The notes under the pieces were generated by a model. The model did not search any database. It saw only the letters and a program-made list of their open reading frames with translations, and was not told where the DNA came from. From Saposhnikovia divaricata (taxonomy: Eukaryota > Streptophyta > Magnoliopsida > Apiales > Apiaceae): a stretch of DNA of 64,000 nt. This document shows positions 34,600 to 46,843 of this stretch, one piece after another. Numbering within the stretch: position 1 is the stretch's first letter; each line of letters begins with the position of its first letter. Made by a program: the position numbers and the translations under genes. The stretch lies in assembly GCA_036435485.1 (NCBI GenBank), contig JAZHRN010000137.1, positions 1,054,001 to 1,118,000 of the forward strand, written 5' to 3'.

Positions 34600-35394
34600 T
34601 TATTAATATAACCTCCTTCGAATTTGTTGTATATTATTAATCCTTTAATTCTTAAATAATTATGCTGTCTGATTTGTAAGTTTTAGAATGATCTTAATTT
34701 GTAATAAAATGTAACCCTATAGATCAAGCAGGGTCGGGAAAGCTTAGAGCATCTTCACTAGGAGTTGCCAAGAAGGTTGCCAACATCTATGTGGCAAGCA
34801 ATCTTGGTTGCCTTCCTATTGGAGAGCCAAGGTTGTCAACAATTGTTGCCAAAAATTGGCAACTTCCTCAAATGGTTAAAGTGCATATTTTTGTTTAAAA
34901 GAAATATACTAATATACCTATTTTACATGTGTTCCTTCAAATTTACATTATTTAATTATTCATATGGGGACCATTTATACAACTTTTAGAGTTGCCAACC
35001 ATTGGATCATTTTTCTATTCAATGTTGGCAAATTGAAGATCAATTAAAAAATTAATTTTTTTTGATGATTTTTTTAGAGTGATTAGAATTTTAGGTGAAA
35101 CCAAAATATTGTGTGAACGTGGTACAAATAGTACGGAAAACGGGATTTTGCTTATTAATAAATGTTATAGATTTATTTAAAATTATTTCAAGAAAAATCA
35201 AGCAAACATAATTCTCATACGTTATTTGTTCAATGATTATAATAATAATACAAACTATAATGATAATAGAATTCTAGTAGTTTTATTATTTTATTAAAAA
35301 TAAAATGTAGGAGAAATAAAAATCTAGTACCTTTCAAGTACATGTTCTCTGCACTTGGTCTCCGAAACTCTGAAATCTTGCAAATTTCATGCAG
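34600..35394. other. KCS2 3' flank, no intact gene
   Basis: Repeats the content of 27,181-27,973: KCS 3' flank, TTGCCAA-rich MITE-like segment, and the repeat shared with 41,790-42,080. One-base indels (an extra T near 35,061) are the only visible changes. Confidence 0.5.
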
Positions 35395-35530
35395 AGCGAT
35401 GGACTTCCTAGTGGAGCTATTTCGTAACTTGTCTCAGCATCAAGATTGGGGAATGCAACAATGTTGTAATGATTCCTATAGTAAGACGTTGAAGAAATGG
35501 CATGGGTGGCTAGCCAGTTCAAGTTTTACA
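35395..35530 (+). pseudogene. Glycolipid-transfer-protein exon fragment, copy 2
   Basis: Duplicate of 27,974-28,109 within unit 2, with the same translation and exon edges. Same interpretation: one orphan exon of a GLTP-domain gene. Confidence 0.75.
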
Positions 35531-35704
35531 GTAATGTTTCTTTCCTTGGCAACCTGCTCAACCATCACAAACATGTCATTAGTATAGTGACTTTCCCAAA
35601 ATGGGTTCGGAAATACTTTCTCTTTATTACATAGATCGATTAGTTATCCAGCCAAGTTTCATCTTGTGCATATATGTACAATGAATTAGTCAAATACTAA
35701 AGAT

Positions 35705-36598
35705 TAAAATATAATTTACAAAAAAAAAATTTGTAACTATAATTTACAAAAAAAAATCTTTTTCCAAATAAAATTGCTTTAAGAAAATTTTTTTAATAAA
35801 AATATTAAAGATTCTATTTTTAGGTTTGACAACAAATATGTTTCTAAATTTTAAATTAAAAAAATATGAGCACAAAACAACAAATTAACAAATTATTACT
35901 TTGAAAAGAAAAAATTTAAATTAAAAAAAAAAGTGAATACAAATCAATAAGTGAACATATTTTAAATTAGAAAGCGATCTAAACACCCACAAAATAAATT
36001 TATATTAATATCTAAATATAAAACAATATAAAAACCCCTAAGATTACTCTAAATAAAAACACATAATAAACACCACACATGGAAAAAATATAAAATTAAC
36101 ATGAAAAAATAATCAATATTCAAACAATTATAAAAAATTTGATACCACATATATTTCCAAAAAAGTTAAAAAAATGCCTTTAAAAACAATAAAAACAATA
36201 TAACAAAATATCTAAAAATTTTAAGATAACCATTAAATTACATAATCAAAAAGATAAAAAATAATAATAAATTGTTACACGAATATGGTACCTATATGTT
36301 TGAAGTATATCATATGTAATCCAATAAAATAAAAAAAATTATGAAATATTAAAAATATGTTAGTCTAAACTTTGAAATATAAATTATAAAAAAACCATTT
36401 ACAAGAAAAAAACAAATGTATACTACAAATCATATGTATACTGCAAACCAAATATTATATATATTATTATCATTAAAAGTAAAAACAAACTATTCAAATG
36501 TTATAAAAATAATTTTACAAAAAAAAATTATAATCAAAATAATTGTGCTACAAAATTTTAATAAAATTACGCGTGCATCACACGAATATAAAGCTAGT
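35705..36598 (+). mobile_element. AT-rich Helitron-like element, copy 2
   Basis: Counterpart of 28,285-29,178, with the terminal CGTG/CACG hairpin and CTAG preserved. Confidence 0.5.
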
Positions 36599-36966
36599 AT
36601 ATATATTATAATTATTCTAAATAAATGCATGTCGACTACTCATGACTAAAAAACTGGATATGACTTGTGGAATTCTTTTTACTACTAGTGGGGTCACTTG
36701 TGGACTTTTGAGTTTTAAGGTAATCAAACACTTGTCGACTTACCAACCATAGTCAAATAATATACACACAAAAACCAAATTTATTATCAATAATAATTTA
36801 CATATCAAATAGTACTTTGGTACTATTGTATAGATTGTTTGCGTCCATCTTCTCAGCTCATCCAATTCTCATCAAAGTTCTTTATCTATCTCAACTTCAA
36901 AAACAACAAAGAAACATTCTTTGTGTTCACAAATCTATTGACGAAGAAGAAAACATCCAACTAAGA

Positions 36967-38529
36967 ATGATTCGAGTGAAACTTGCATACTATTACCTCA
37001 CCGCAAACATGTATCTTTTCCTTACACTCCCACTGGCAATTTTTTACATTCATTCTTCCTTCGTCACCGAAAAAGATTTGTCCATGCTATTAAACCACCT
37101 TAAATTCCATCTCACTGAAAAAATATTGTTCTCTTGTAGTCTAGCTATATTTTTCGTTATGTTTCATTTCAAGCAAGGTTCACGAAACGTTTATCTGGTA
37201 AATTTTGCTTGTTACAAGCCAGATGACTCACTAATGTGTAGCAAACAAAAGTTCATGCACCTCTCAAGAATTTCCAGGGCTTTCACTGAAGAAAGCTTGG
37301 CTTTTCAGAAGAAAGTATTGGAAAGGTCAGGATTAGGTGAGAAGACATATTTCTCAGAGGGGCTGTTGACAGTTCCAGCTGAAGTGAACATGAGGGAGGC
37401 TAGAAAAGAGGCAGAGAAGGTGATGTTTGGAACCGTTGATGAGCTCTTCAGTAAGGTCAGCCTGAATATAAATGACATTGGAATTCTGGTGTTGAATTCC
37501 ACTATGTTCAATCCAATACCATCTTTATCTTCCGTTATTGTAAATCGTTACAAGCTACGGAGCAATATTTTGAGCTACAACCTTGGCGGAATGGGATGCA
37601 GTGCAGGAATGATTGCTATTGACCTTGCCAAACGTCTTCTACAAGTACATACCTATAGCCTTATACCAATCATCTGTATGTTTATGTTAATGTTAATATT
37701 TTGGAATTTAAGTTAGGAGAATGACTAACAAATATTGACATAACTACAGGAGGAACCAAATAGCTACGCCCTTGTACTGAACTTGGAGTGTAGTACCCAA
37801 AACTGGTATCGAGGCAATGATCGCTCAATGCTTGTCTCAAATTGCATCTTCCGCATGGGCGGGGCTGCGATTTTACTCTCCAATCGCTCCATTGATCGCT
37901 TTTGTTCCAAGTACCAACTTACTCATACTGTGCGTACTCACAAGGGCGCAGATGACTTAGCTTACAACTCCGTATTACAACAAGAAGACAATGACAGCAT
38001 AGTAGGCATCAAGCTCTCAAAAGAACTCATTGCTGTTGCTGGAGATGCTATAAAAACTAACATCACAACGCTTGGCCCATTAGTCCTTCCCGCTTCTGAG
38101 CAACTCTTGTTTTTAACGACGAATCTTGCCAAGAAGCTCTTCAAGAAGAAAATTAAGACGCATGTTCCGGATTTTAAGCTAGCTTTCAGGCATTTTTGTA
38201 TCCATGCAGGAGGACCAGCAGTGTTAGATGCAATGGAGAAGAACTTGCAGATGACGGAATGGCATATGGAGCCGTCAAGAATGACCCTCTATAGGTTTGG
38301 TAACGTTTCTAGCTGTTCTGTTTGGTATGAGCTTGCATATACTGAGGCCAAGGGCAGGATCCGGAAAGGAGACAAGGTTTGGCAGATAGCATTCGGGTCA
38401 GGCTTCAAGTGTAGCAGTTCTGTGTGGCGTGCTCTGAAAAATGTTGACCCGATTGGGGAGAACAATCCTTGGACGGATGAGATCAATGATTTCCCAGTTA
38501 CCGTGCCTCAAGTGCAAGTCTTCGAGTAA
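36967..38529 (+). CDS. KCS: KCS3: 3-ketoacyl-CoA synthase, intact
   Basis: Exons 36,967-37,644 and 37,750-38,529 give 485 codons with Cys211, His378 and Asn411 intact. This is the most divergent copy: MFNPIPSLSSVIVNRYKL in exon 1, AGMIAIDLAK near the active site, PASEQ in place of PVSEQ, KTHVPDF in place of KTYVPDF, and INDFPVTVPQ near the end. Its intron is only 105 bp and lacks the ~140-bp segment found in the other three. It closes the tandem series; its 3' flank is uninterrupted and runs into the cyanase block. Leader and ATG are chosen as in the other copies. ER elongase condensing enzyme, substrate unknown. Confidence 0.93.
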
Positions 38530-38739
38530 TTTTACATTTTTACTTCCTTTTCTGTTGTTTCACAGTACCTACTTTTCCTCCATCCGTTTATACAAACTAG
38601 TTTGTAGCAGAAGAAACTAGTTTGTAGTAGAAGAAACTCATAGTATTTATATAAACTCCTTGGACGGTTTGTTGTATATTATCTATGGCTGATATGTAGT
38701 TTCTTGAATGATTTTATTTTTTGTAATAAAACGTAGCCC

Positions 38740-38850
38740 TATAGATCAAGCAGGGTCGGGAAAGCTCAAGATGTTGGGACTTGGGAGGCTATGGAAACCA
38801 ACAGCATGACTGAAGATCAGCTCATGCACAATCTGGATATTGTCATTTAA
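38740..38850 (+). other. Possible orphan terminal exon, copy 1
   Basis: After a TATAG acceptor-like site, one frame reads GKAQDVGTWEAMETNSMTED then QLMHNLDIVI and a TAA stop. The same tail is at about 49,588-49,663 beside the unc-13 copy. I do not recognise the protein. It is near the breakpoint where the KCS flank meets the cyanase/unc-13 block, so it may be a gene end left by rearrangement, or chance. Confidence 0.3.
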
Positions 38851-39240
38851 TGAAAAGAAACACAAGGAAAACATTGTTCTAGACCGGCCTTTCTCTGGCA
38901 TTGGATTCCTTTGTTTTGTCATAATATTTTGTATTTAACCTGCAAAACTTGGAACCTGCATAATCAAGCCGTTATAGATTCCTTTTCCTTCTTTTCGCAA
39001 TTTTTATTTTGAAAGTATAAACCCTTGATAAGGAATCATAATCAATGAAGCACTAGTTTTTTTTATTCATGGAGTATTATATATTGTGTTCGGTCCAATA
39101 TGAGCTTCACACAAGCAAGCTCATGTGCTTACAACATGATACTTTAACGAACTGAAGTGAATTCATGCACAAATAAACAAGATACACATAGAACATGACT
39201 GCAGGATAATTATGCAGTTTGCTAAAGATAACCTCGTTAC

Positions 39241-41492
39241 TCATTTGCCTGATTCCTTAATCTTGGATACCATATGCTCAGATTTCTGCAATGAAAATAC
39301 AGCTTAATAATCAGATGACACGGAACACACTGTTGCCTTGGATTAATCTATATCCGTAAAAAGCAATTAGTATTCTTTCTGCTAAACAATAACTTATACA
39401 CCTTTTTCACTTATTTCCCCCAAAACAAAAGCAAACAAATCTGTGATGCATTTCTGTAACCAATAGGTGCATATAATGTAGACGCCCCTCGATGTCGATG
39501 TCAGTAGCTTGAGAACTTTATGAAGTTGGTTGCCTAAATAAAGCTCGGTCTAAAGAACAAAAAATTATGGCCGAAAAAGAATTAAAACCCTTTATTAAGA
39601 AATTTATTTTTTTGATTGAAAAAAGGACTGCAGAGATATGTACAAGGAGAGCCACCCCTTCAACTGTGGCATAGTACCATTATAAGATGCAGAATGTCAA
39701 GAATTTGCAAATTGACTTCAGTTGCACAAAATGAGAAAAAACAATAACCTTCTTTTTTCCTACGTACAAGTATGTAGACACATTTAGTATATACGTTTCC
39801 AAATAAACCAGTATCTCCAGTCTCCACCATGAGTTGAGTTATTATATACAACAGCTTAGCATTACGGTTATCAAAGTAAATGATGTTCAGCTAGGTAACA
39901 AAACTAAACTGACCTGCTCAGAGTAAGGCAGATACTTTCCATCAAAAGTCAAAACTACTCGATCTTTGCCATCTACACCTTTCACTTTGTCAACAGAGCA
40001 GTAGAAGTCTATAGCTGACATACTGAACAGACACACAAGAACGTTTTCTTATCAGGTTACAAGGAAATGTGAGAATCCTTCGAAGAATTCGTTTAACTAT
40101 AATATAGAAGTGATCGAAGCACAGAAGAACTTACATGCCATCCCCAAATTCCTCATTGATAATATCTTTGATGCTCTCACCAAAGTGCATGACAGCTTCA
40201 TTCAGTCTACAAAATTTGAAGATCAACAAATTTCTCAAAAAGCGCACCTCTCTAAAACAGTACTTGTAGAAAGTTCTAAAGCAAACAGCAGATATTATGC
40301 ATTTGCAAGACACAACTCAAACAATGTATTCTTTAGGTGTTGCCTCGAAATGCCACATTCAGAAGTAAAACCCAAAACACATAAAGAGGACGTCGTGATT
40401 AAAATGCATTTCAAGTCACACCTCACACATTCGTGATGTAAAATTTTTTAATGTGGTATTTTGGGTAGGGTGTCAATGTTTGTCTGAAACATGAGCCAAT
40501 AATTGACACTATATATGGAGACAGACACGAACTTAATAAAAGTGTAATTCTTTACGGACACAAACACCAACACATGTTTTGCACTTCACGAAGATGTAGC
40601 AAGTCATGATTCTAGAACAACGAAAATCTTTTTGTTACAATATAACAGAAGTGATTTAAATTATCCAAAAAGACGGTATCAGTGAACTTTTATTGAAATG
40701 GTTTCACTGGTATTAGCAATCTGTGTTGTCCAACGATTTCTCACAATTCATTCTAGTATAAAACGAGTCGATCATCCCTGAAACCCAAAATTAACACCCC
40801 CAAATTATAAACCATATATTTCGAATTGTGGTACTGTACTTAATTCCCACTTTCTAAACACACCTCAATCCCAGATTTCTTAACTAAAGAACCCGAAAAC
40901 ACAAACCTGACAAAATTCACACTCAAAAGCACAGCCCCATGTCTCCATATATCATACTCCCTCAATCCCATTTACATTGTCACCACACAAGAACCCACCC
41001 ACATTTTATTCAATCAAATTCAAACAATTACAAATAACTAAAAATATGTACCATTTCCTATAACAAGTGTCTCCTCCACCTATTTCAAATCAAATTTATG
41101 TGTAATCTAATAATTTAAATTTATTTAACACGGGTAATATAATAATTTTTCAAAACTGACATATGAGCAGTGTTTTCCAAATTAAAACAGGAAAATATGT
41201 AGAAAACTTTTGGCACAAAAAAGAAACTAGTGTACCTATAAACAGTGGGTTCTTGAATCAAATTAGGATTATAACATCTCATGGGTGGCTCCATCATTTT
41301 ATCAACAACATGATCAGGCAATTCAGGCAAGGCAGCTTTGAGCTTAGGAACAGTATCAGGCTTGAGTTGAGCTTGGCGCTTAAACAACTGAGCTACATAT
41401 ACATTTGTTAATCCTGTCTCCTCGGCTATCTCACTGTATGTCTTTCCTGACTTTCGCTTCACTGATTCTAGCACACTTTTTATTTCTTCCAT
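39241..41492 (-). CDS. CYN: CYN1: cyanate hydratase (cyanase)
   Basis: Cyanase converts cyanate and bicarbonate to ammonia and CO2 (via carbamate) and detoxifies cyanate in the cytosol. Four exons: 41,492-41,236, 40,206-40,135, 40,022-39,914 and 39,285-39,241, all with GT-AG junctions in frame. They give 160 aa, close to plant cyanases (about 168). The N-terminal helical DNA-binding-like domain has KTYSEIAEETGLTNVYVAQL. The catalytic domain has RLNEAVMHFGESIKDI with the active-site Arg and Glu, and GIMSAIDFYCSVDKV-type sequence with the catalytic Ser; the junction codon reads Ile-Met-Ser. The C-terminus is KSEHMVSKIKESGK. The ATG is the only one before the conserved domain. An upstream A/T-rich flank is shared by both copies. 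Confidence 0.95.
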
Positions 41493-41639
41493 TTTTACTT
41501 ATTGATTGTACAAATTTAACATTAGATATGTATGTATAGGCTTGTATGTATGTTTTGATGGTCAGCCGCCCTTGTGTTCTGTTAACAGTTGTATGGCTTA
41601 GATTTGTCGGGTTATTTATAAAGCACTTTTTTTATTTAT

Positions 41640-42275
41640 AAGATAATAAATAAAGTTTATTTAAATTGATTAATAATTTTATATTATGATTAATTTTAAA
41701 ATTAAATATTATTTTAAATATTAATATTAATAATATTATTGCAAATATAATGGTTGTAAAAAATAACATAAAATTTTAATGCAAATAAGATTTTAGGATG
41801 AAAACAAAAATGGTGTGTACCAAATTTGAATTTGGTACAAAAAGTTACCATTAAAATAGGATTTTGCTTATTAATAAAATTTATAAATTTATTTAAAATA
41901 TTTTAAGAAAAATCAAACAAATATAATTTTCATACATACGTTATTTGTGCAATGATTATAAAAATAAAAAAACCGTAATTGTAATAGCATTGTAGTAATT
42001 TATTATTTTATTAAAAATAAAATAGAATTATAGGAGAAATAAAAATCTAAGAATGAAAGGGTTATTATAAAAAGTTGTAATTATAGGAGAAATAGAAATT
42101 TAGGAGTGAAAGGGTTATAATAAAAAATTGTAAATAATAAAATTTTAACAATTTAATTATAAATGTTAAAAATAATATAGAATTTTAGGAGAAATAAAAT
42201 TTAGGGTGAAACCAAAAAAAAGTAACACCAAATTTGATGCCGTTAAAAAAGGTTTTGTTTATTGACGTTTATAGA
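41640..42275. repeat. AT-rich dispersed repeat beside LINE
   Basis: 41,790-42,080 matches 27,650-27,900 (GGATTTTGCTTATTAATAAA, AAAAATCAA, TACGTTATTTGT, GGAGAAATAAAAATCTA). 42,020-42,220 has three imperfect copies of a TAGGAGAAATA...GAAAGGGTTAT motif. Absent from the equivalent place in unit 2 (around 55,640), so it arrived after the duplication or was lost there. Confidence 0.55.
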
Positions 42276-45200
42276 TTTTTTTTTTTTTTTTTGAATGAAA
42301 GACAAATTCATTAATGAGAAACATCATACATGAGAGACTCCAACAACATACTTGAAGGAGCCGTAATAATGTTTTGACAATTCATGGAACAGAGCAATTT
42401 AGCTACTAGATGAGCGACCCTATTCGCTTGCCTTTTAACAAACGAGACTGAGAGACCAACTTTCGCATCAAGAATCAAGCGACAAGCATCTATGATTAAT
42501 CCAACTTCCAAAAGGTTTGCTTCAGAGGATTGCAAAGCTCGAACACCACTCAGAGAATCTGATTCAATAACCACTCGATCATAGTCCATAGTAAGTAACC
42601 ATTGGAGACCTTCAAGAATTGCCCGGGCTTCAGCTTCGACTACTGAGGCGACCATAGCCCTACAAACTGTTTTACCTGTTACAAAAGCGGGAAGAACCAG
42701 CCCCATAGAAAAAGAAGTATCCCCTAACTTAATAGCAGCATCAACATTAAGCTTGTATGAATCAATTTCTGGTTTCTTCCACTTCACTGGCTCCTGCGCT
42801 CCAGTAGACTGAGTGGTTAGCAACTTCGACCGTTTGTCTTTAGCTTCTTTCCAGTCCGATATAGATTTAGCACTCCACTCCATAGCTATGGCTGCAGTAA
42901 CACCTTTATTGTCCCAAACTTTTTTATTACGAAAAAACCAAATACCCCAAAGCACTTTGGCAATCGTCAATATCTCAGAAGAAGAAGCCGTTTGTAGTTT
43001 AAGAAGCAGGCAACTAGGAGCGTAATCTTCAGCAGATATGTCGATAGACCATCCTGTATACTGCCAGCAAGCCACAGCGAAAGGACAAGCAAAGAAAACG
43101 CGGATCATATCTTCAATACCGGAGTTGCACATAGGAAAATCAAGGGGAATACATACACCTTTAGCACTCAACCTGTGCTTAACAGGAATATTGTTCCTGC
43201 AGAACCTCCAGAGAAATAGCTTAATTTTATGGGGGAGATCGATTTTCCAGAGCTTACTCCACCCATTAGATTGAGTTACTGATCCCACACCAATATTTCG
43301 ATCATGCCACATTTGATACCCTGTTTTAACTGAGTAATGGCCATTTGTAGTTCTAGCCCAAGCTAAACGGTCTATAGCTGAGAGAGTAGGAATGTTAGTT
43401 GCCAAGATAGTTGCAGCATCACTTGGAGAAAAAACACTTAAAACTTTATCTCTGTCCCACTTTCTTTCAGCCTGCAAGAACAAGTCAGCGACCACCAAAG
43501 TGCGATCAATATAGTCTCTAGATTGATCAACTCGAAAATCCTCTTTCTTTGCTAACCAAGGATCCTGTATACATCTGATAGAAGCACCATCTCCTAGAAT
43601 CCACCTATAACCATGTGCTACTTCGTTCTTGGCATTGACGATCCCTTGCCAAATGAAGCTAGAGCCTGGAGGCGCTTTGGCTTGTAAAACATGGATATCA
43701 AGAAAGTATTTCGCTTTATAAAATCTCAAGATCAGAGACTGAGGGTTCTTGATAAACTTCCACACATGTTTCGCCATAAGAGCAACATTGTAGCCATAGA
43801 GATTACGGAAAGCTAGTCCTCCTTGACATTTAGACATAGACATCCCATTCCAGGCCACCCAATTAATTCCTCTTCTGTCAGAAGAACCCGACTGCCACCA
43901 AAATTTATTCATCATTACCTTCATCTCAGTGCATAGCGATCTAGGAAGGAGAAAAGAAGACATACAATATGAGGGGATAGCAGTAGCCACATTTTTTATC
44001 AATACCGTTTTACCAGCCCGTGAAATTTTTTTCGCTTTCCAACCTTGAATTCTCTTCCATAATCTCTCCTTAATGAAACCAAAAACCTGTTTTTTTGACC
44101 TTCCAACCAGTGATGGGAGGCCTAAGTACATACCGTTCTGCAAGTCATTATGCACCCCTAACAATGTTGAGATTTCATTCCGAGTGTTTGTTCTGACATT
44201 AGAACTAAAGAATATTCCTGACTTTTGATAATTAATACATTGACCTGAAGTAGTGGCATAGTTATCTAGAATTGATTTGATTGCTTCCGTTTCGACATTA
44301 TTAGCTTTGAAAAACAAGAAAGAGTCATCTGCAAATAAAAGGTGGGAAATAGTTGGAGCTGAGCTAGTAACCTTGATACCATGGATAACCTCCTCGGACA
44401 CAGCTTTAGAGAGAACCCTCGACAAGCCTTCCACGCAAAAAAGAAAAAGATAAGGGGAAAGGGGGTCCCCCTGTCTTATTCCTCGTGAAGGGATAATTGG
44501 ACCTACATTTGCTCCATTAAAACAGAACTCATATGAAACCGTAGTCACACATAACATCATCCATTTTATCCATTGTGGACAGAAACCCATAGCTTGCATA
44601 CGTTTCTTCAAGAACCTCCAATCCACTCTATCATACGCTTTTGAGATGTCCAGTTTTAGAGCAACATCACCTTCGCTGCCTCTAGCTGGCCTCTTCATAT
44701 GATGAATGAGCTCAAACGCTATCAACACATTATCATTTATACTTCTACCAGGTACAAAGGCTGCTTGATTCTCCTTGATAATATGGGGAAGAATACCTTT
44801 TAACAATTTGCTAGAACTTTAGACAGGATCTTGTATAAGACATTACAAAGTGCTATTGATCGAAAATCTCTCATTCTGCAAGCTTTATCTTTCTTCGGGA
44901 TAAGCACAACATTCGTATCATTTAAATTCGCTGGGAAGGAATTTGTTTTTAACCAATCTCTGCAGCATGTATACACTTCCTTACCTAAAATAGGCCAAAA
45001 ATGTTGAAAGAATGCGGGGTTTAGGCCATCCGGACCACTAGCTTTGTCCGGATGCATCTGTTTAACAGCCTTAGTAAACTCCTGAAAAGATAACTCCGCC
45101 ACTAGCATCTGATTATGTGTATCAGAAACACAACCTTCTTCCTCAACAAACTCCAGCTCCAATGTTTGCTGTTCTCCTCGAAACACCTCACTGAAATAGT

Positions 45201-45885
45201 CGTGAACCAAAGTACACATCCCAGTTCACCTGCTCACCACTATCTGACTCTAAGAAGGGAATTCGATTTGCTTTTCTTCTAGATGAGGCTGAAGCATGAA
45301 AAAATTTAGTATTTTCATCTCCTTCCGTTAACCAAAATAATTTGGCTCTTTGTTTCCAATAGATTTCCTCATGGAACAGAAGATCATTTAATTTTTCTTT
45401 CTCCTCAAAATACAGTTTGATACCTTCGCTATCGAAACAATTTACCAGCTTAGCTAATAGCTCCTTCTGCTTTTTAACCTTGTCACGAAATTTGTGGAAA
45501 AAATTCCTCCCCCAACGAGCCATAAAATTCGAGACTGAGATGAGCTTGGGAAGGATGAGAGATGTTGGAAGAGAGAGCCAGAAATCAGTAGTCTCTTTAT
45601 GAAAACCTGGTTCCTGCAACCAAGTGTTTTCAAAGCGAAACCGAAATTGGTTTAAAGAAAATGTCACACTGTAAAGATCCAGCAGAATAGGGTCATGGTC
45701 CGAGACGGAAGTATGAACAACCGAGAGCTTGCAGAGAGGAAACATGTGAAGCCAAGAACGTGTTGCCAACGCTCTATCTAGGCGCTCTCTGGCCCAGTCC
45801 TTAGTGCCATGAGATTTCTCCCAAGTAAAATTACCACCCTGTAGATCAATATCGATTAGGCGGGAATCATATGTTAGCATTCATA
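42276..45885 (-). mobile_element. 5'-truncated L1-type LINE
   Basis: A 17-base A-tail on the minus strand (T-run 42,276-42,292) marks the 3' end. The body encodes the end of an AP endonuclease, a reverse transcriptase, a zf-RVT region and an RNase H, the order of plant L1-type elements. The 5' part (ORF1 and most of the endonuclease) is missing, as in incomplete reverse transcription. It lies in the spacer between cyanase and unc-13 of unit 1; unit 2 has no LINE there. No convincing target duplication found. Confidence 0.88.
42311..45880 (-). pseudogene. LINE ORF2 (endonuclease/RT/RNase H), frameshifted
   Basis: Three overlapping frames. 45,880-45,188 has the endonuclease end with ERLDRALA and SDHDPILL. 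45,219-44,800 has the RT start, PDKASGPDGLNPAFFQHFWP and VVLIPKK. 44,806-42,311 (831 codons) has SRGIRQGDPLSPYLFL, the catalytic FADD (residues 158-161), a WKIDLPHKIKLFLWRFC zf-RVT region, and a C-terminal RNase H domain (LNVDAA, VEAEARAILEGL, IESDS, RQANRVAHLVAK). Frame changes near 45,200 and at 44,803 (ANC stop where LANRLKG is expected) make the copy defective. The RNase H domain is otherwise open. Confidence 0.88.
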
Positions 45886-45889
45886 TTTT

Positions 45890-46843
45890 GTAGAAAATTG
45901 TAATATAAAATACTATAAATAACAATTTGTACCAATGATTTTGTAAATTCAAAAACAGTTCTACAAACTTTATTTCTTTTTGGTTTCTATGTTTTCCCCA
46001 AATCGTCAAATGCAACAAAAAATGGCATAAAATGATTTTATGTATGATATAAAATGAAAAAGATAAATTTTATTATATTTGTTTGATATTAATAAATTTT
46101 ATCCATTGAACATAAAATAATTATTTGAAATAAGATTCGTGGATTAACAAAATTATTTATAAACAGTGTCTAACAGACTACCACAGCTTGTTCAAATATC
46201 TAAACTCTGATTTATTCAAAAATTGATTTTGAGTTAAAATATGAGGATATATTCATTGAACATAATAAAAGACCAGCACCCTAACAAAAATAACATGACA
46301 AGTTCTAAGGCACAGTGTCAGTGAGTCCATCCAAAAATTACAGCTAATTTTATCATGTTTCACTGGGGAAATTTTTTTGCGTATTGGCATGCTCGATGGA
46401 TACAATGTGCTAGCAATCCTCTAATTGAGGTGAAAAAAGAATTTTTGCAAAGGTTTCATGGTCTGTGCCATTTCTTAAACATTTAAATAGTTATAACAAA
46501 ATAGTTTGCAACAGAGTACAACTGTACAATACATTAAAATGTTACATCTCTTAGTTTGTGTTAACTTAATATTTTAACAAGATAACTGCTTGTCGAAATT
46601 TAACATTTGACCTTGTACAGAAAAAGTTCCTCTTCCATCTTCTCATTTCACCCAGAGGATTCACATAGCCCCAGCTCTCACAATTTTCAATCCCAAATCC
46701 TTCTATAAAAGAATGTTCACATTTCATAACATATTTACATGCCAATATAATGCATTAAAAATGTTCGAAATTGCCCATTCTTTTTGTGTAGTCCTGAAGA
46801 ACATTGGTTAAAAAAGTCCCATGTTCTTATACTCATGAATCAT
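45890..46843. other. unc-13 3' flank, unit 1
   Basis: No gene. Repeated at about 55,660-56,594 in unit 2 with small indels (a different TTTTTGCGTATTGGCATGC stretch near 46,375). Contains the 3'-UTR and spacer of the unc-13 piece. Confidence 0.6.

Larger units (their letters stand above)
29414..36833. repeat. KCS tandem duplication, unit 2 (7.42 kb)
   Basis: Near-identical repeat of 21,993-29,413 with the same internal order. Visible differences: intact KCS exon 2, a ~12-bp deletion in the second SINE-like block (near 31,973), a shorter AAT repeat, and single substitutions. Confidence 0.9.

Noticed and set aside
39660..40436. Plus- and minus-strand ORFs in cyanase introns
   Set aside because: They overlap exon 2 or exon 3 antisense and have no independent support.
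40965..41010. Second Stowaway MITE (ACTCCCTCAATCCC)
   Set aside because: Only one Stowaway-like end is visible near cyanase in each unit; no opposite TIR found, so at most a truncated relic.
42276..45885. Target-site duplication for the LINE
   Set aside because: Flanks TTGACGTTTATAG and GCATTCATATTTTGTAG show no convincing repeat, so none is claimed.
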